From assembly GCF_019393635.1 (NCBI RefSeq), contig NC_057863.1, forward strand, positions 643,781,306-643,845,305: DNA of 64,000 nt, read 5' to 3'. Shown one piece after another: positions 1-27,929 of the stretch (position 1 is the first letter of the stretch; the number at the start of each line of letters is the position of its first letter). The notes beneath the pieces are model-generated. The model saw only the letters and a list, made by a program, of their open reading frames with translations. It was not told the origin of the DNA and searched no databases. Position numbers and translations under genes: made by a program. The stretch is from Dromiciops gliroides. Its lineage: Eukaryota > Chordata > Mammalia > Microbiotheria > Microbiotheriidae.

Positions 1-920
1 AACTGAACTAGTAATAAAACACAGCTAATAAGAATCTGAGGCTGGCACCTATCAGATTGGCTAATATGACAAAAAAAAGGAAAATAATAAATGTTGGGGA
101 AACTGTAGAAAAATTGGAACACTAATGTTTTGTTGGTGGAACTGTGAACTGATCCAACCATTCTGGAGAGCAATTTGGAACTATGCCCAAAGGGCTATGG
201 GACTGTTCATACCCTTTGACCCAGTGGCACCACTGCTAGGTCTCTATCCCAAAGAGATCATAGAAGAGGGAAAAGGACCACATGTACAAAAATATTTATA
301 GCAACTCTCTCTGTGACGGCAAAGAATTGGAAAGCAAGGGAATGGCCCAACAATTGGGGAATGGCTAAACAAGTTGTGGTGTATGAATGTAATGGAATAC
401 CATAGTGCTGTAAGAAATGATGAACAGGAGAAGTTCAGAGAAACCTGGAAGGACTTACATGAACTGATGCTGACTGAGAGGAGCAGAACCAGGAGAACAT
501 TGTACTAAGTAACAGCAGACAATTTGTGTGATGAACAATGGCAATAGACTTGGTTCTTCTCAGCAGTGCAATGATCCAAAACAGTTTCAAAGAACTCATG
601 ATAGAAAATGTTTTCAACATCCAGAAAAAAAGAACTGTGGATTATGAATGCAGATTGAACCATACTGTTTCTACTTTTGGGCTGGTTTTTTTCCCCTTCT
701 TTTTGAGATTTTTCCCTTGTGCTCTGATTCTTCTTTCACAAGATGACATGTAGAAATATGTTTAATGTGATTGCACATGTATAACCTATATCAGATTGGT
801 TTCTGTCTTGGGGAGGAGGGAGGGAGAAAAATTTTGCAACTAAAAATCCTATGAAAACAAATGTTGAAAACTATCCTTATATGTACTGGAAAATAATAAA
901 ATACTTTTATTTAAAAAAAA
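1..920 (+). mobile_element. LINE-1 3' end (marsupial L1)
   Basis: This is the last part of an L1 ORF2 plus its 3' UTR, ending in a poly(A) run near 911-923. The region 130-460 matches the conserved L1 C-terminal stretch (nucleotide landmarks such as the run around 'ctctatcccaaagagatc' and 'aatggaataccatagtgctg'). The 3' UTR has the marsupial-type 'aacctatatcagattg' segment near 783. It is cut off by the window start, so the full length is unknown. The reading frame is broken, so it is a dead copy. Confidence 0.85.
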
Positions 921-1164
921 AAAGAAGAAGAATCTGAGGTTTGGATTGAACTCAGGTCTTCCTGACTCCAGAGCCCATAATTCTGTGGGGCTGTGGAGTC
1001 TCCTAGATGCCTGTGGGTAAAAGGACAAAACCAAATGTTTGGTGAGGTCTGTGAGGTGAAGGAGGTGGAGGGATGGTTTTAAATAATGGAGGAATGAGGG
1101 AACACAGTAGAATGGGTGGAGGGATATACATACATCACCCAGTAAACTTTTAAGTCTAGATAAA

Positions 1165-1250
1165 TGTCAGTGGTTATTAGTTGTTGTTATTGTTATTATT
1201 GTCATTGTTACTGTTGTTATTGTTGTTGTTACTGGAATTGTTGTTGTCTT
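1165..1250. repeat. (TTG/TTA)n microsatellite
   Basis: Imperfect trinucleotide repeat of TTG and TTA units. It is low-complexity sequence in the upstream flank with no coding value. Confidence 0.8.
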
Positions 1251-1450
1251 CAGCCATTTAATTTATACAAACCTTCCACTTCAACATGGGTATACAAAGA
1301 GACCAAGACAAATAATGTAGACCTTGCCTTCAGGAGTTTGCAATCTAAAGTGGGGGGAGAAACATACACAAAGAATAGTAATAACTGCAGTGACTAGTTG
1401 CTCACCTATTAGAATACAAGCTCTCTGAGGGAAGGGACAGTTGTTAGGGT

Positions 1451-1500
1451 TTTTTAAATTATATTTTCTAGTTACATGTAGAGATAGTTTTCAACATTTT
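1451..1500 (-). mobile_element. L1 3' terminus, short fragment
   Basis: The bases around 'ctagttacatgtagagatag' repeat the L1 3' end that follows at 1505 in the same orientation. It appears to be a truncated older L1 tail next to, or interrupted by, the second L1. Confidence 0.55.
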
Positions 1501-1968
1501 TTAATAAATAAAAGTATTTTATTATTCTCCAGTTACATATAAGGATAGTTTTCTACATTTGTTTTCATAGGATTTTTAGTTCCAAATTTTTCTCCCTCTC
1601 TCCCTTCCCTCCCTCCTCCACAAGACGGAAAGCAATCTGATATAGGTTATATATGTTTAATCACATTAAACATATTTCTTCACTAGTCATCTTGTGAAAG
1701 AAGAATCAGAGCGCAAGGGAAAAAACCTCAAAAAAGAAGGAAAAAAACAGTCCAAAAGTAGAAACAGCATAGTTCAATCTGCATTCAGAATCCACAGTTC
1801 TTTTTTCTGGGATGTGGAATCATGAGTTCTTTGGAATTATCTTGGACCATTGTATTGCTGAGGAGAGTTTAGTCTATTACAGTTGATCATCACACAGTGT
1901 TGCTGTTATTGTGTACAGAGCTCTCCTGCTTCTGCTCGCTTCACTCAGTATCATTTCATGTAAGTCGG
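1501..1968 (-). mobile_element. L1 3' end, inverted relative to the first copy
   Basis: Reverse complement of the same L1 3' UTR and ORF2 tail seen at 430-910. It contains the inverted 'caatctgatataggttat' segment near 1634 and the AGCAGAACC-type ORF2 tail near 1925. It is 5' truncated. Together with 1-920 it makes a large inverted pair about 600 bp apart. Confidence 0.8.
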
Positions 1969-2061
1969 AAAGGGACAGTTTTGATTGCATCTCTGTATCT
2001 CCAGAGTCTCCCACAGAGTAGGTGCCTAATGGATGTTTGCTTACTCCAACTATGCTGTTGT

Positions 2062-2165
2062 TGCTGTTCCTTTGTTCTCAAAGAGGACCAATGACATCAC
2101 CAGGATGATGTCTTGATTTGTGCCTGAATTGGATCTGAGTGAGACAGAGATGCACAAAGTCAGGC
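2062..2165 (+). repeat. Marsupial dispersed repeat, family unsure
   Basis: The segment beginning 'cctttgttctcaaagaggac' and including a 'gatgatgtcttgatttg' phrase resembles a repeat widespread in marsupial genomes. I recall the pattern but cannot name the family. Confidence 0.4.
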
Positions 2166-2254
2166 TCACTCTCCCCTCTAGAGATGCTGATTCGCTGAGT
2201 CTTTGACATACCCTTATTTCTCTTGAAGCCCCAATGAACTCTGTGAGGGAACTA

Positions 2255-2490
2255 GGGGATACAGTGATCAGAACACTTGGTGTAGGGTCAGGAAGATCTG
2301 AGTTCAAATCCAACCTTAGACACTTACTTATGCTGTTTGAACCCTGACAAGTCATATCACTTCTTTCTGCCTGAGTTTCCTCAACTGTATAATGGGGATA
2401 AAAATAGCACCTACTTCCCAGGGTTGTTGTGAGGATCCAACAAAATCATATTTATAAAGCACCTAGTAGGCCCTTAATAAATGTTTACTC
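2255..2490 (+). mobile_element. MIR/CORE-SINE
   Basis: Near full-length old SINE. It has a tRNA-like head with 'gatctgagttcaaatcc', a middle 'tcctcaactgtataatgggg', and a 3' end of the form 'cctagtaggcccttaataaa'. Diverged with no clear target duplication. Confidence 0.75.
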
Positions 2491-2529
2491 CTTTCTCTCC
2501 TGTCCACCCTCAGACAAGTAGTGCAGATA

Positions 2530-2660
2530 TTTTCATTCCCATTTTACAACTGGGAAAACTGAGGTTTGGTGGCTTGCCCAGCCACCTAGCTTGTGTGAGG
2601 AGTAGGATTTGCACCTGGGTCATCCTGGCTTCAAAACCAGTAGCCCACCACTGTCCTGCA
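2530..2660 (-). mobile_element. MIR/CORE-SINE fragment
   Basis: Inverted MIR core: 'cccattttacaactgggaaa' followed by 'gaggtttggtggcttgccca' and a degraded head near 2620. Confidence 0.6.
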
Positions 2661-2712
2661 AATGACTAGGAGACAACCGTGAGGGAGGAAAATGATCAAA
2701 AGGAAGGGGCCA

Positions 2713-2858
2713 GGGGCAGCTAGGTGGCACAGTGGATAGAGGCCCTGGATTCAAGAGGACCTGAGTTCAAATTGGGCCTTAGACACTTGACACTTACTAG
2801 CTGTTGTGACCCTGGGCAAGTCACTTAACCCCAATTGCCTCACCAAAAAAAAAAAAAA
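2713..2858 (+). mobile_element. WSINE1/MAR1-type SINE with target duplication
   Basis: Complete young-looking tRNA-derived SINE: opening GGGGCAGCTAGGTGGCACAG, a 'cctgagttcaaattgggcc' segment, 'gtgaccctgggcaagtcact', then a poly(A) of about 14. The flanks 'aaggaaggggcca' before and 'aaggaaggggcca' after form a clean target-site duplication, the sign of L1-driven insertion. Confidence 0.92.
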
Positions 2859-3436
2859 GGAAGGGGCCACGGAGATGGCTGAGAGCTCTTCACTCCCAGA
2901 TGGGATTTCAGCTGGGAAGAAAGGGCATTCATTCCCTAGATTGGTGGAGGGGGAGAGAGGGCCCTTTCCCTCCCTTCCGCTTTCTTGCCTTCGCAGGCTT
3001 CCTTTCAGTCCCAGCTCATTCAAAGGCCCCCCCTTCCGTGAGAGGTCTCTCCCAATTCCCCATCCGCTGACGTGTTACCTCCCATTTATCCCGTCTTTAT
3101 CTTGTGTTGCTCTTGGCTGTTTGCACACCATCTCCCCCATAAGAATGGGCAGGGGCCTGAGGGGCCGGGGCTGGGCTTTGCTTTGTATCGCTCAAGTTTT
3201 TAGGCAGTGCCCCAGCACATAGTAGGTGCTGAATCAAGGCTTTTGGATTGACTGGGCCTTGGTTTTCCCATCTGTAAAAGGGAAAGAGGCCGTCTCTAAA
3301 TGCTCTTCTGTCTCTCCATCCTTGAGCTAGGACCTGAGCCCCCACCCCCACTCCCCTGGTAATCCGAGTTTCAAGGCTCTCCTTTTAATCCAGTACCAAA
3401 CCACCCCAGAGTCAGGTTCCTACCCCCACAGAGAGG

Positions 3437-3455
3437 ACTACATTTCCCAGAAGGC
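3437..3455 (+). promoter_or_regulatory. ZNF143/Staf-type site (SBS with ACTACA)
   Basis: ACTACATTTCCCAGAAGGC matches the extended ZNF143 motif (ACTACAATTCCCAGNATGC) closely. It lies about 1.7 kb upstream of the MAP3K10 start codon, so it may mark a distal promoter or a chromatin-loop anchor. The match is seen in the sequence; binding is inferred. Confidence 0.5.
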
Positions 3456-3721
3456 AGCTGGAGAAGGGGGGAGGAGAGGGAGGAGGGGACAGTGGTTCTA
3501 CTGATCTGCATCTGTCCCCAACCTCTTCCCCAAGGTACCCCCAGACCCCAGCTTCCCCAGCATGCCGACTGTCACAGGAGAGAAGGGGAGCGACCAGTTA
3601 CTGGGCTGCTGGCCTAGTGCTTGGGACCAGAGGGATGGACAACACCTGAGTCCCAGCCCTGAAGGCAGGGAGGAGCCCCAGCGCCCCAGCGCACCAGATC
3701 GGGCCCTGGGACAGACCCCCA

Positions 3722-3841
3722 GTTTTTCTTCTTCTTTTTTGCAGGGCAGTGGGGTTAGTGACTTGGCTCAGGGTCACACAGCTAGTAAGTGTTAAGTGTC
3801 TGAGGTCGGATTTGAACTCATGTCCCCACCTAGCTGCCCCA
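3722..3841 (-). mobile_element. WSINE1-type SINE, partial
   Basis: Inverted SINE: T-rich start, 'gcagggcagtggggttagtg', 'cacacagctagtaagtgtta', ending 'cacctagctgcccc'. The segment between the pentamer 'atttgaactcatgt' and the end is shortened compared with other copies here. Confidence 0.85.
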
Positions 3842-4002
3842 CTCCCCAGTCTTTCTTTCCTGAACAGGATGTTTTGGGGGTGGGGCGTGGGAGTTCACTC
3901 CTCCTCCCACTTTCTCTTCCTGGCCTCGGTTTCCTTTCCTGACAACGGAGAAGGCTGGATCCAATTGACTCCCAAGTGCTAAGAGAGCCAGCCCCATGCG
4001 AT

Positions 4003-4180
4003 GCTGGGGAGAGGGCACTGGACTTGGGAGTCAGGAAGATTTGGGTTCAAATCCTGCCTTGAGACACTTACTAGTTGTTTGTCTCTGGCCAGTCACCCCG
4101 AGCCTCGGTTTCTTTATTTGTAAAAGGAGGGGTTTGGACTCAATGACCTCTAAAATCCCTGCCAACTCTAAATCTATGAG
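4003..4180 (+). mobile_element. MIR-type SINE with long tail
   Basis: Diverged CORE-SINE: 'gggttcaaatcctgccttg' then 'gtttctttatttgtaaaagg' and the 3' phrase 'actcaatgacctctaaaatc'. Old; no target duplication seen. Confidence 0.7.
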
Positions 4181-4479
4181 CACCAGTCCGCTCTTGCCCC
4201 TGGCTTTCAGTTTCCGTCTACCAAAGTCGAAGGCAGCCCCCTTCTAAGCCTCCCCAGAAGGAGGATCACGCCCCCACCCCCTACATCTCGCCACTCCTTG
4301 GCCTCAGTTTCACACCCGCCTCTTGAATGAGGCTGGACCCTCGGGGTTGCCGAGGGCTAAGATCTCCGAGGATCCCTCCTCTCCCGGGGCGGCCAAGGGC
4401 TTAGACTGACTCCAGAGGGCTGGGATCTCGGAAGCCCCTGGCCCTCCCCTTCGTGGGGGGGAGGGGAAGGGAAGGGGTG

Positions 4480-4860
4480 GAAATTCACGCCGAGCCTGCA
4501 GACTACAAGTCCCATCCGCCAGCGCGGTACAGTGGTGGCAGCAGCGGGCGGCGCAGCTCCGGGCCACCCGGGCGGGCACTGCTGACAACCCCCGGGTAGG
4601 CTGACGGGTTGGGCGGGGCGGAGCTGGGGCAGGTGCGGGCGATGGAGCCGCCGCCCTCGGGCTAAGGGCACCTCTCTGCGAGCCGGCTGGTCCTGAAGCG
4701 AGCGCAGGTGGCCGGCCCCAGGAAGGAGGGCCAGGACCGGGGCCGGGGCCGGGCGGGGCGCGGGGCGCCAGGATGCCGGAAGTCGGGGGGCGCTGGGGCC
4801 GCCGCCGCTGGGTAAGGGCGGCTGGGCAGGGGAGGGGCAGGCTGGCGGAGGGGAGGGGCC
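4480..4860 (+). promoter_or_regulatory. MAP3K10: CpG-island promoter of MAP3K10
   Basis: This stretch is strikingly rich in CpG and in GGGCGG-like GC boxes (around 4610-4620 and 4748-4760), with no TATA box. It contains ACTACAAGTCCCA at 4502-4514, a partial ZNF143-type site. A possible splice donor (GTAAGG) sits at 4812, so a noncoding first exon is possible, but the leader may equally run unspliced to 5190. The leader holds upstream ATGs at 4642 (a seven-codon frame), 4773 and 5083. The transcription start is not defined by sequence alone. Confidence 0.7.
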
Positions 4861-5189
4861 GATCGATCCCCCATCCCCCACCACCGACCCACGGGCCTCC
4901 CCCTCCCAGCTGCCGTGAGGCCCCGAGGGCTCCCTGGAAGAGTGACCGCTTTCACCTTTGCCCTGCTCCCCTACCCTCTTTGGCCAGCCCTTCGAAAGAC
5001 TGAGACACAAGGTGTACGGGGAGAGGGGGATGCTGATGACATCTTCTAGGCCTGCCCCCTCCTCCTGCCCCCTACCCCCAGCCATGGGGCCCAGGAGCTC
5101 CCCAGGAGCAGCCAGGGCTGCCCCCCACCCCAGCACGTGGGGTTCAGCCAGCTGGGGGCCCGCCTGAGCCCAGCCTCCCCCTGTGTCCC

Positions 5190-18483
<13,294 letters not shown>

Positions 18484-18690
18484 TGTACAGCCCTGGCCCG
18501 AGGGTGCTGCCCCCATGGGGCAGAGAGAGGCCCACACAGGGACTGATGCTATGTATTTATTGGGGAGGGGGGTGGGGAGGGGAAAGTCTGCCTAATATAA
18601 GTTCCTTGTCTTGTACTCTGCTTGTCTGCTGATGGGGTCGGGCAGGGGACCACCACTCATTATTAAACCTATCCGACCGTGGGGGGGGGG
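18484..18690 (+). terminator. MAP3K10: MAP3K10 3' UTR and poly(A) signal
   Basis: Short 3' UTR of about 200 bp with ATTAAA at 18662-18667 as the only plausible hexamer. A G-rich run follows at 18680-18690, as expected downstream of a cleavage site. TTC9B converges from the other side about 240 bp away. Confidence 0.75.
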
Positions 18691-18907
18691 GAGCACAGAT
18701 TAGGACCCTAGACCCTTACCAAATGAGGGTCAGTTGAGACCACTGGAACCCACCCTCTTATGCCACGAATGGGTCAGTGGAGGCCCAGAGAATACAAGGG
18801 AAAAGATAAAAGCAAGTTCAGGGGCCTGCCAGGTGTGGAGGGCCTGCCCTGGCCACCCAGAAAACACCACCACCTCAGGCTTTTGGTTCACTGGTTACTT
18901 TTTCACA

Positions 18908-18913
18908 TTTATT
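18908..18913 (-). terminator. TTC9B: TTC9B poly(A) signal
   Basis: AATAAA on the minus strand, 236 bp after the TTC9B stop. It is the first such hexamer downstream. Confidence 0.7.
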
Positions 18914-19148
18914 ATCTTGGGACCCTCAGGGCAGCTCCCTGGCGTGGGTTCAGCCAGGGAATATCACCCTCATAGTCATGAATAAACAAGCCTCCAGCGA
19001 GGCAGGGACAAAACCAGAAGTTGGTCTCAGTGGGGCAGGCGCCTCCCCACCCTCCCTCCCTGCTTCTCCTGGGGCCCAAGTCCCAAGTCTCACACAAAGC
19101 ACACGACACAGGCCTGGAGGGGGAGACCCCAGGAGTGAGGCCAGTGGG

Positions 19149-21528
<2,380 letters not shown>

Positions 21529-21537
21529 TGTGGGAAA

Positions 21538-22074
21538 CTCGCGGCACTACAGCCGCCGCATCACCAACCGTGGGGAGCCCATCCCCACCCTAGACGCCTC
21601 CGTCATGGGCTCCGGCCACTCCTGCGGGGCTGGAGAATCCTTTATCAACGCCTCCCTCTACCTCAAATGCACCACTCCAAATTAAGACCCAAATCCCAAT
21701 ATACTCGCTTCCCTACCCCCCCCCCCCAAAAGGAGGGGCAATCCCAGCAACTCCGAATTTTGGAGCTCGAATATTGGAAGAGAGAAGGGAGCGATAGATT
21801 TTCTCGGGATGCTCCGAGTTCATCCAGGCCCTTTGTCCTTTGGACCAGATCCAAGACCCCAGGGATCCGTGTAAACGGGCTTTCTCTCCCTACCGGACTC
21901 CGCAATGCGAGGGGGGGGGGCAGGGAGTTCGGGAAAACGGTAAAAGCCCCAGGGACGCTCCCTTCGTCCCCTGAGAGCTACGTTGTTGAGTCCAGCTCTG
22001 GATTTGTTTCTTGCTGGAGAGAGCAAAGGTCGAGGAGAATTATGGAGGGACCCGGAGAAGAGGGGAGGGAAGCA
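21538..22074. promoter_or_regulatory. TTC9B: TTC9B upstream region between TTC9B and CCNP
   Basis: About 540 bp lie between the TTC9B start and the CCNP 3' end. CpG-rich near 21540-21630, less so beyond. It must hold the TTC9B promoter. No TATA box is seen; poly-C at 21717-21727 and poly-G at 21912-21920 flank it. Confidence 0.5.
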
Positions 22075-24338
<2,264 letters not shown>

Positions 24339-24378
24339 GCTCGCCTGGCCCGGAGCCGCAGAGCTGCGGGGCTGGGGC

Positions 24379-24640
24379 GGGGCTCTGGTCTGGGCCTTTT
24401 TAGGGACTGCGGGCACGGGGGCTTGCTCTCTTCCGACTCTCTAGCTCGCCCCCTTCAAAATTCCCGGGAAGCGGGGCCATTGGTTCCGATGCAATCCGCC
24501 CGCCCTAATTGGCTACCTACAGCTACGACTCTGATTGGTCACAGCGGGAGGCAAGGGCCTTGCTCTGTTGAATATTCACGTAATCCTCAAGGCGTGGCCG
24601 TGATTGGCTCCTCCATAGAACGCGGTGCTGATTGGTCAGC
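24379..24640 (-). promoter_or_regulatory. CCNP: CCNP promoter: five CCAAT boxes and a CHR-like element
   Basis: Five CCAAT boxes on - lie at 24631-24635, 24603-24607, 24534-24538, 24508-24512 and 24479-24483, three of the gaps being 26-29 bp. Nearer the gene, TTTGAA (CHR consensus) lies at 24459-24454, just after an E2F-like TTCCCGGGAA. This is the layout of NF-Y plus DREAM/MMB targets such as mitotic cyclin genes. No TATA box. The layout is seen; cell-cycle control is inferred. Confidence 0.65.
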
Positions 24641-24963
24641 CCAGATTCAGGCCTGTGGGAGCTCGCCTGCTGGGGCCCTGGGGTGTTCAGCTGTGGTTGT
24701 GTGGGTTGCCTGGTTGGTTACAATGTAACTAAGTTGATGCTCTGGCTGTTCTGGTTTCTTCTAATGGTCGGACCTGTGGATAGAATTTTATTTAGCGTAT
24801 ACATGTATTTAATGTCAGCTAGCAAGCGTATGGATAACGCGCCAGTCCTGGAGAAGAGAGGACTCAACTTCGTGAGTTCAAATCCAGTTTCAGACATTTA
24901 CCAGCTGTGTTGACCCAGGGCAAGTCACCTCACCCTGTCTGCCTCATTTTCCTCATTTTTCTT

Positions 24964-25117
24964 TTTCTTTTTTTTTTTTTTAGTGAGGCAATTGGGGTTA
25001 AGTGACTTGCCCAGGGTCACACAGCTAGTAAGTGTTAAGTGTCTGAGGCCGGATTTGAACTCAGGTACTCCTGACTCCAGGGCCGGTGCTCTATCCACTG
25101 CGCCAACTAGCTGCCCC
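24964..25117 (-). mobile_element. WSINE1-type SINE nested in the RTE-SINE
   Basis: Complete inverted copy from a T-run to 'gcgccaactagctgccccc'. The host words 'cattttcctcattt' before and after it are its target duplication. Confidence 0.9.
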
Positions 25118-25169
25118 CATTTTCCTCATTTGTACAATGAATGCTGGAGGAGGAAATGGCAAACCACTC

Positions 25170-25411
25170 CAGCATCATTGCTGTTGTTTGGTCGTTTTTC
25201 AGTTGTGTCTGACTCTTCGTGACCCCATTTGAAGGTTTTCTTGGTAAAGATACTGGAGTGGTTTGCCATTTCCTTCTCCAACTCATTTTACAGATGAGGA
25301 AACTGAGGCAAACAGGATCAAGTGACTTGCCCTGGCCAGACTTGAATTCAGGAAGATGTGTTTTCCTGACTCCAGACCCACCACTCTATCCACTGTGCCA
25401 CCTAGCGGCCC
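25170..25411 (-). mobile_element. Inverted RTE-tailed SINE nested in the same element
   Basis: Begins 'ttgctgttgtttggtcgttt', then 'gtgtctgactcttcgtgacc', 'ggtttgccatttccttctcc', ending 'ctgtgccacctagcggcc'. Same family as the outer element but opposite in direction. Confidence 0.85.
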
Positions 25412-25483
25412 AATATCTTTGCCAAGTAAACCCAAATGGGGCCATGAAGAACTAAATACAACTGAACAACAGCATATAGCTGG

Positions 25484-25635
25484 TTTTATATATGTATGTA
25501 TATATATGTATATATGTGTGTATGTATATATATACATATATATTTGTGTGTGCATATAGTATTGTGTATGTATATATATACATATATATTTTGTGTGTGC
25601 ATATATATGTGTGTGTATATAGTATATATATTATC
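25484..25635. repeat. TA/TG microsatellite
   Basis: Alternating TATG, TATA and TGTG units for about 150 bp, grown from the A/T-rich end of the SINE beside it. Confidence 0.9.
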
Positions 25636-25860
25636 TTTTATACAGCCCTTAAGCATTTTACAAGCATGATTTCATTTTATCCTCACTTCTGTGGGAGATG
25701 GGATGCTATAATTTTTCCTTATTTTACAGATGAGGAAACTGAGGCAGACAGGGTTAAGTGACTTGACCAGAGTCACATAGCTAGTATCTGAGGCAGGATT
25801 TGATTCAGGTCTTCCCAACTTCAAGTCTATCCTGTCACCTAGCTCGATCCTGTTGTGGAG
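25636..25860 (-). mobile_element. MIR/CORE-SINE, long copy
   Basis: Inverted: 'cccttaagcattttacaagc', 'ttattttacagatgaggaaa', 'gtgacttgaccagagtcaca', 'atttgattcaggtcttccca'. Confidence 0.78.
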
Positions 25861-26084
25861 GAAAGTGTGAAGCACTTGGGATAAGGAGACCGCTGAGTTC
25901 TCATTCCACTTCTGACTCTAGCTAAGGGTTTGAACTTTGATGTCCCTGAAATCTCTTTTCAGCCTCATTCTTCATCTGTAAAATGGGGGTTTTCTGGATG
26001 GTTGTGTGAATTCAGTAACCCTCCTGGGAATGTGAAGACCAGACTCATGCAGTCCCCTTTCTCAAGGAGCTGCCACTGTATGGG

Positions 26085-26680
26085 GCAAATCCTCTCTATT
26101 CACAGTCATCACTTTGGTTCAGGTCTTCATCCCTGCACACATTATTCCCATGGCTCAGTAGATCTCCTGGCCTCTTCTCTCCCTCCTCTAAGCTGCCAAA
26201 GTGACCTCCCATATATGTGGATCTGACCTGGTCACTTCCCTCACCAGATAAACTCCAGTGGCTCCCTATCACCTCTAGCACCAAATTCAATCATTTGCAA
26301 CCTGGCTCCAGCCTAGCTTTCAAGTATCATTACTCCCTGCCCTTCCCAGATCTCTCCAGAACCATTGGCACCTCCTGAGCTCTTGCCTTGGTTCTTCTAG
26401 GTCCATGCAATGCACTCCTTCCTCCCCCCTGCAGCACAGAATTCTCTTCCTTCAAGACTGAACCAACCCCAGCTTTCTCTGATCTCTCCATCTGCTGGGG
26501 CCTGCCCTCCCTCTCTCACTACCTTGTAGTCTACATATGCTTAATAGGCACGCAGTATCTCCTTCCATAGAATGAAAACTGCTGTGTGCATAGAGACTGG
26601 TTAATGTCTCCCCAGCACCCTAGCACGGTGCCTTGGCACACGTGGGGCCTTAATCATGCTTGGTGATTGGGATATCTGTA
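26085..26680 (+). mobile_element. L2 LINE 3' region
   Basis: About 600 bp with L2 hallmarks: 'aactccagtggctccctatc', 'ctagcaccaaattcaatcat', a 'ttctaggtccatgcaatgca' segment, 'ttcaagactgaaccaacccc', and the terminal 'cctagcacggtgccttggca'. Ancient and diverged. Confidence 0.7.
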
Positions 26681-26849
26681 AATAACTGTCCATGTAGTGA
26701 GGGAGGGGAATGAGTGCTACCTGCTAGGGGCTAAGAAAGACTGAAGCAGGAGGGGGCACCAGGGCCTACGTGAAATTCTCTCCAACTGGTCCGCCCCCAC
26801 TTCCTTCCCAGACGCTCTTCTCCTCCTAAGAAGTTGATTTTCTGGGTCA

Positions 26850-26994
26850 GCCTAGTTGGTGAAGTGGATGAGCACTGGCCCTGCAGTCAGGAGGACCTGA
26901 GTGCAAAAGTTCCGTCCTCAAACACTTGACACTAGCTGTGTGACCCTGGGCAAGTCACAACCGCCAATTGCCTCACCAAAAAAAAAAAAAAAGA
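26850..26994 (+). mobile_element. WSINE1-type SINE, diverged
   Basis: Head reads 'gtcagcctagttggtgaagt', more diverged than other copies; body 'tagctgtgtgaccctgggca' and poly(A) of 15. Confidence 0.82.
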
Positions 26995-27319
26995 TTGCTG
27001 GTCCTTTCAGAACCCCATCCCAGGCTGAAACCCCAAATAACACGTGTCCAAAGCACTTGGGAGGGAGGTTGAGCAAATATCAGAAAATTCCTTTTACAGA
27101 GGAGGAAGTGGGCTGATCTGGGAGGTGTGCCCCCTTTAGGCTCACTGCCAGGCCTCCCGGCTCCCCAGTCTTTGTACTCCACCAGGACAACACAATGAAG
27201 TGCTCTGGCCCCTTGAAAGGCCCTGATTATCCCAAGCTTCTTTCCCCTTTCCCTCAGGGTCATAGGACCTCCCATCTGGAAATAGTCTTAGGCTACCTAA
27301 CTGCTTCAACACCCGCATT

Positions 27320-27425
27320 TTTGGCAAGTGTGGCAACTGAGTCAACTTTCTCTAAGCGTGACTTGCCCAGGGTCATACAACTTGAATTCAGCTCAGGTCC
27401 TCAAACTCCCAATCCTGAGCTCTGG
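27320..27425 (-). mobile_element. MIR fragment
   Basis: Shows 'gcgtgacttgcccagggtca' and a degraded 'ttgaattcagctcaggtcct'. Confidence 0.6.
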
Positions 27426-27929
27426 GTGAGTATGCCCCCAGCTCCAGGGACCTGGTGGTGGGGTGGAGCTAGGGGCAGGGGAGCTCCCAAGAGAGGGTCC
27501 AGGGACCAGATCCCTATTCAGACTGGATAGTTGTGGGGTCGGGGGTAGTAGTTTTGCAGTTAGAAGGGCTTAGCTACTTTACTCCTAGTGTGGGCCTGTT
27601 TTCTCTTGGGATGAGGAGCTGATTTCAGATGGGGAAAGATTAGAATGAAACCGATGAGAAACATTGAAAGGTGGGGTGTTCATAGGCTACTGGAGCTCAG
27701 AAGTCATCCCATCCAACAGCCTCATTTCTAGTGCAGCACCCCAGGTATCTGATCTGGGCTTGGCCTGATCATGAGGAACATTCCTGTATCGTTCCCATCA
27801 GTGTCATGGATAAAGGTCTGTGTAGAAGGCTTCTATCTGGTGTGTGTGTGTGAGGGGGGGGGAGGTTGGGAAGCTGGCATGCTAGATAATAGTGGCTAAG
27901 GGCAAGAGCTTGACAGGCTAGAATGTTGG

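Larger units (their letters stand above)
24858..25475 (+). mobile_element. RTE-tailed SINE split by two later SINEs
   Basis: The outer element starts near 24858 with 'gtgagttcaaatccagtttc', continues through 'tgacccagggcaagtcacct' and 'gaaatggcaaaccactccag', and resumes at 25412 as 'atatctttgccaagtaaacc' to end with 'tacaactgaacaacagcata'. The end resembles the RTE/BovB LINE 3' terminus. Two other SINEs interrupt it. Confidence 0.75.
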
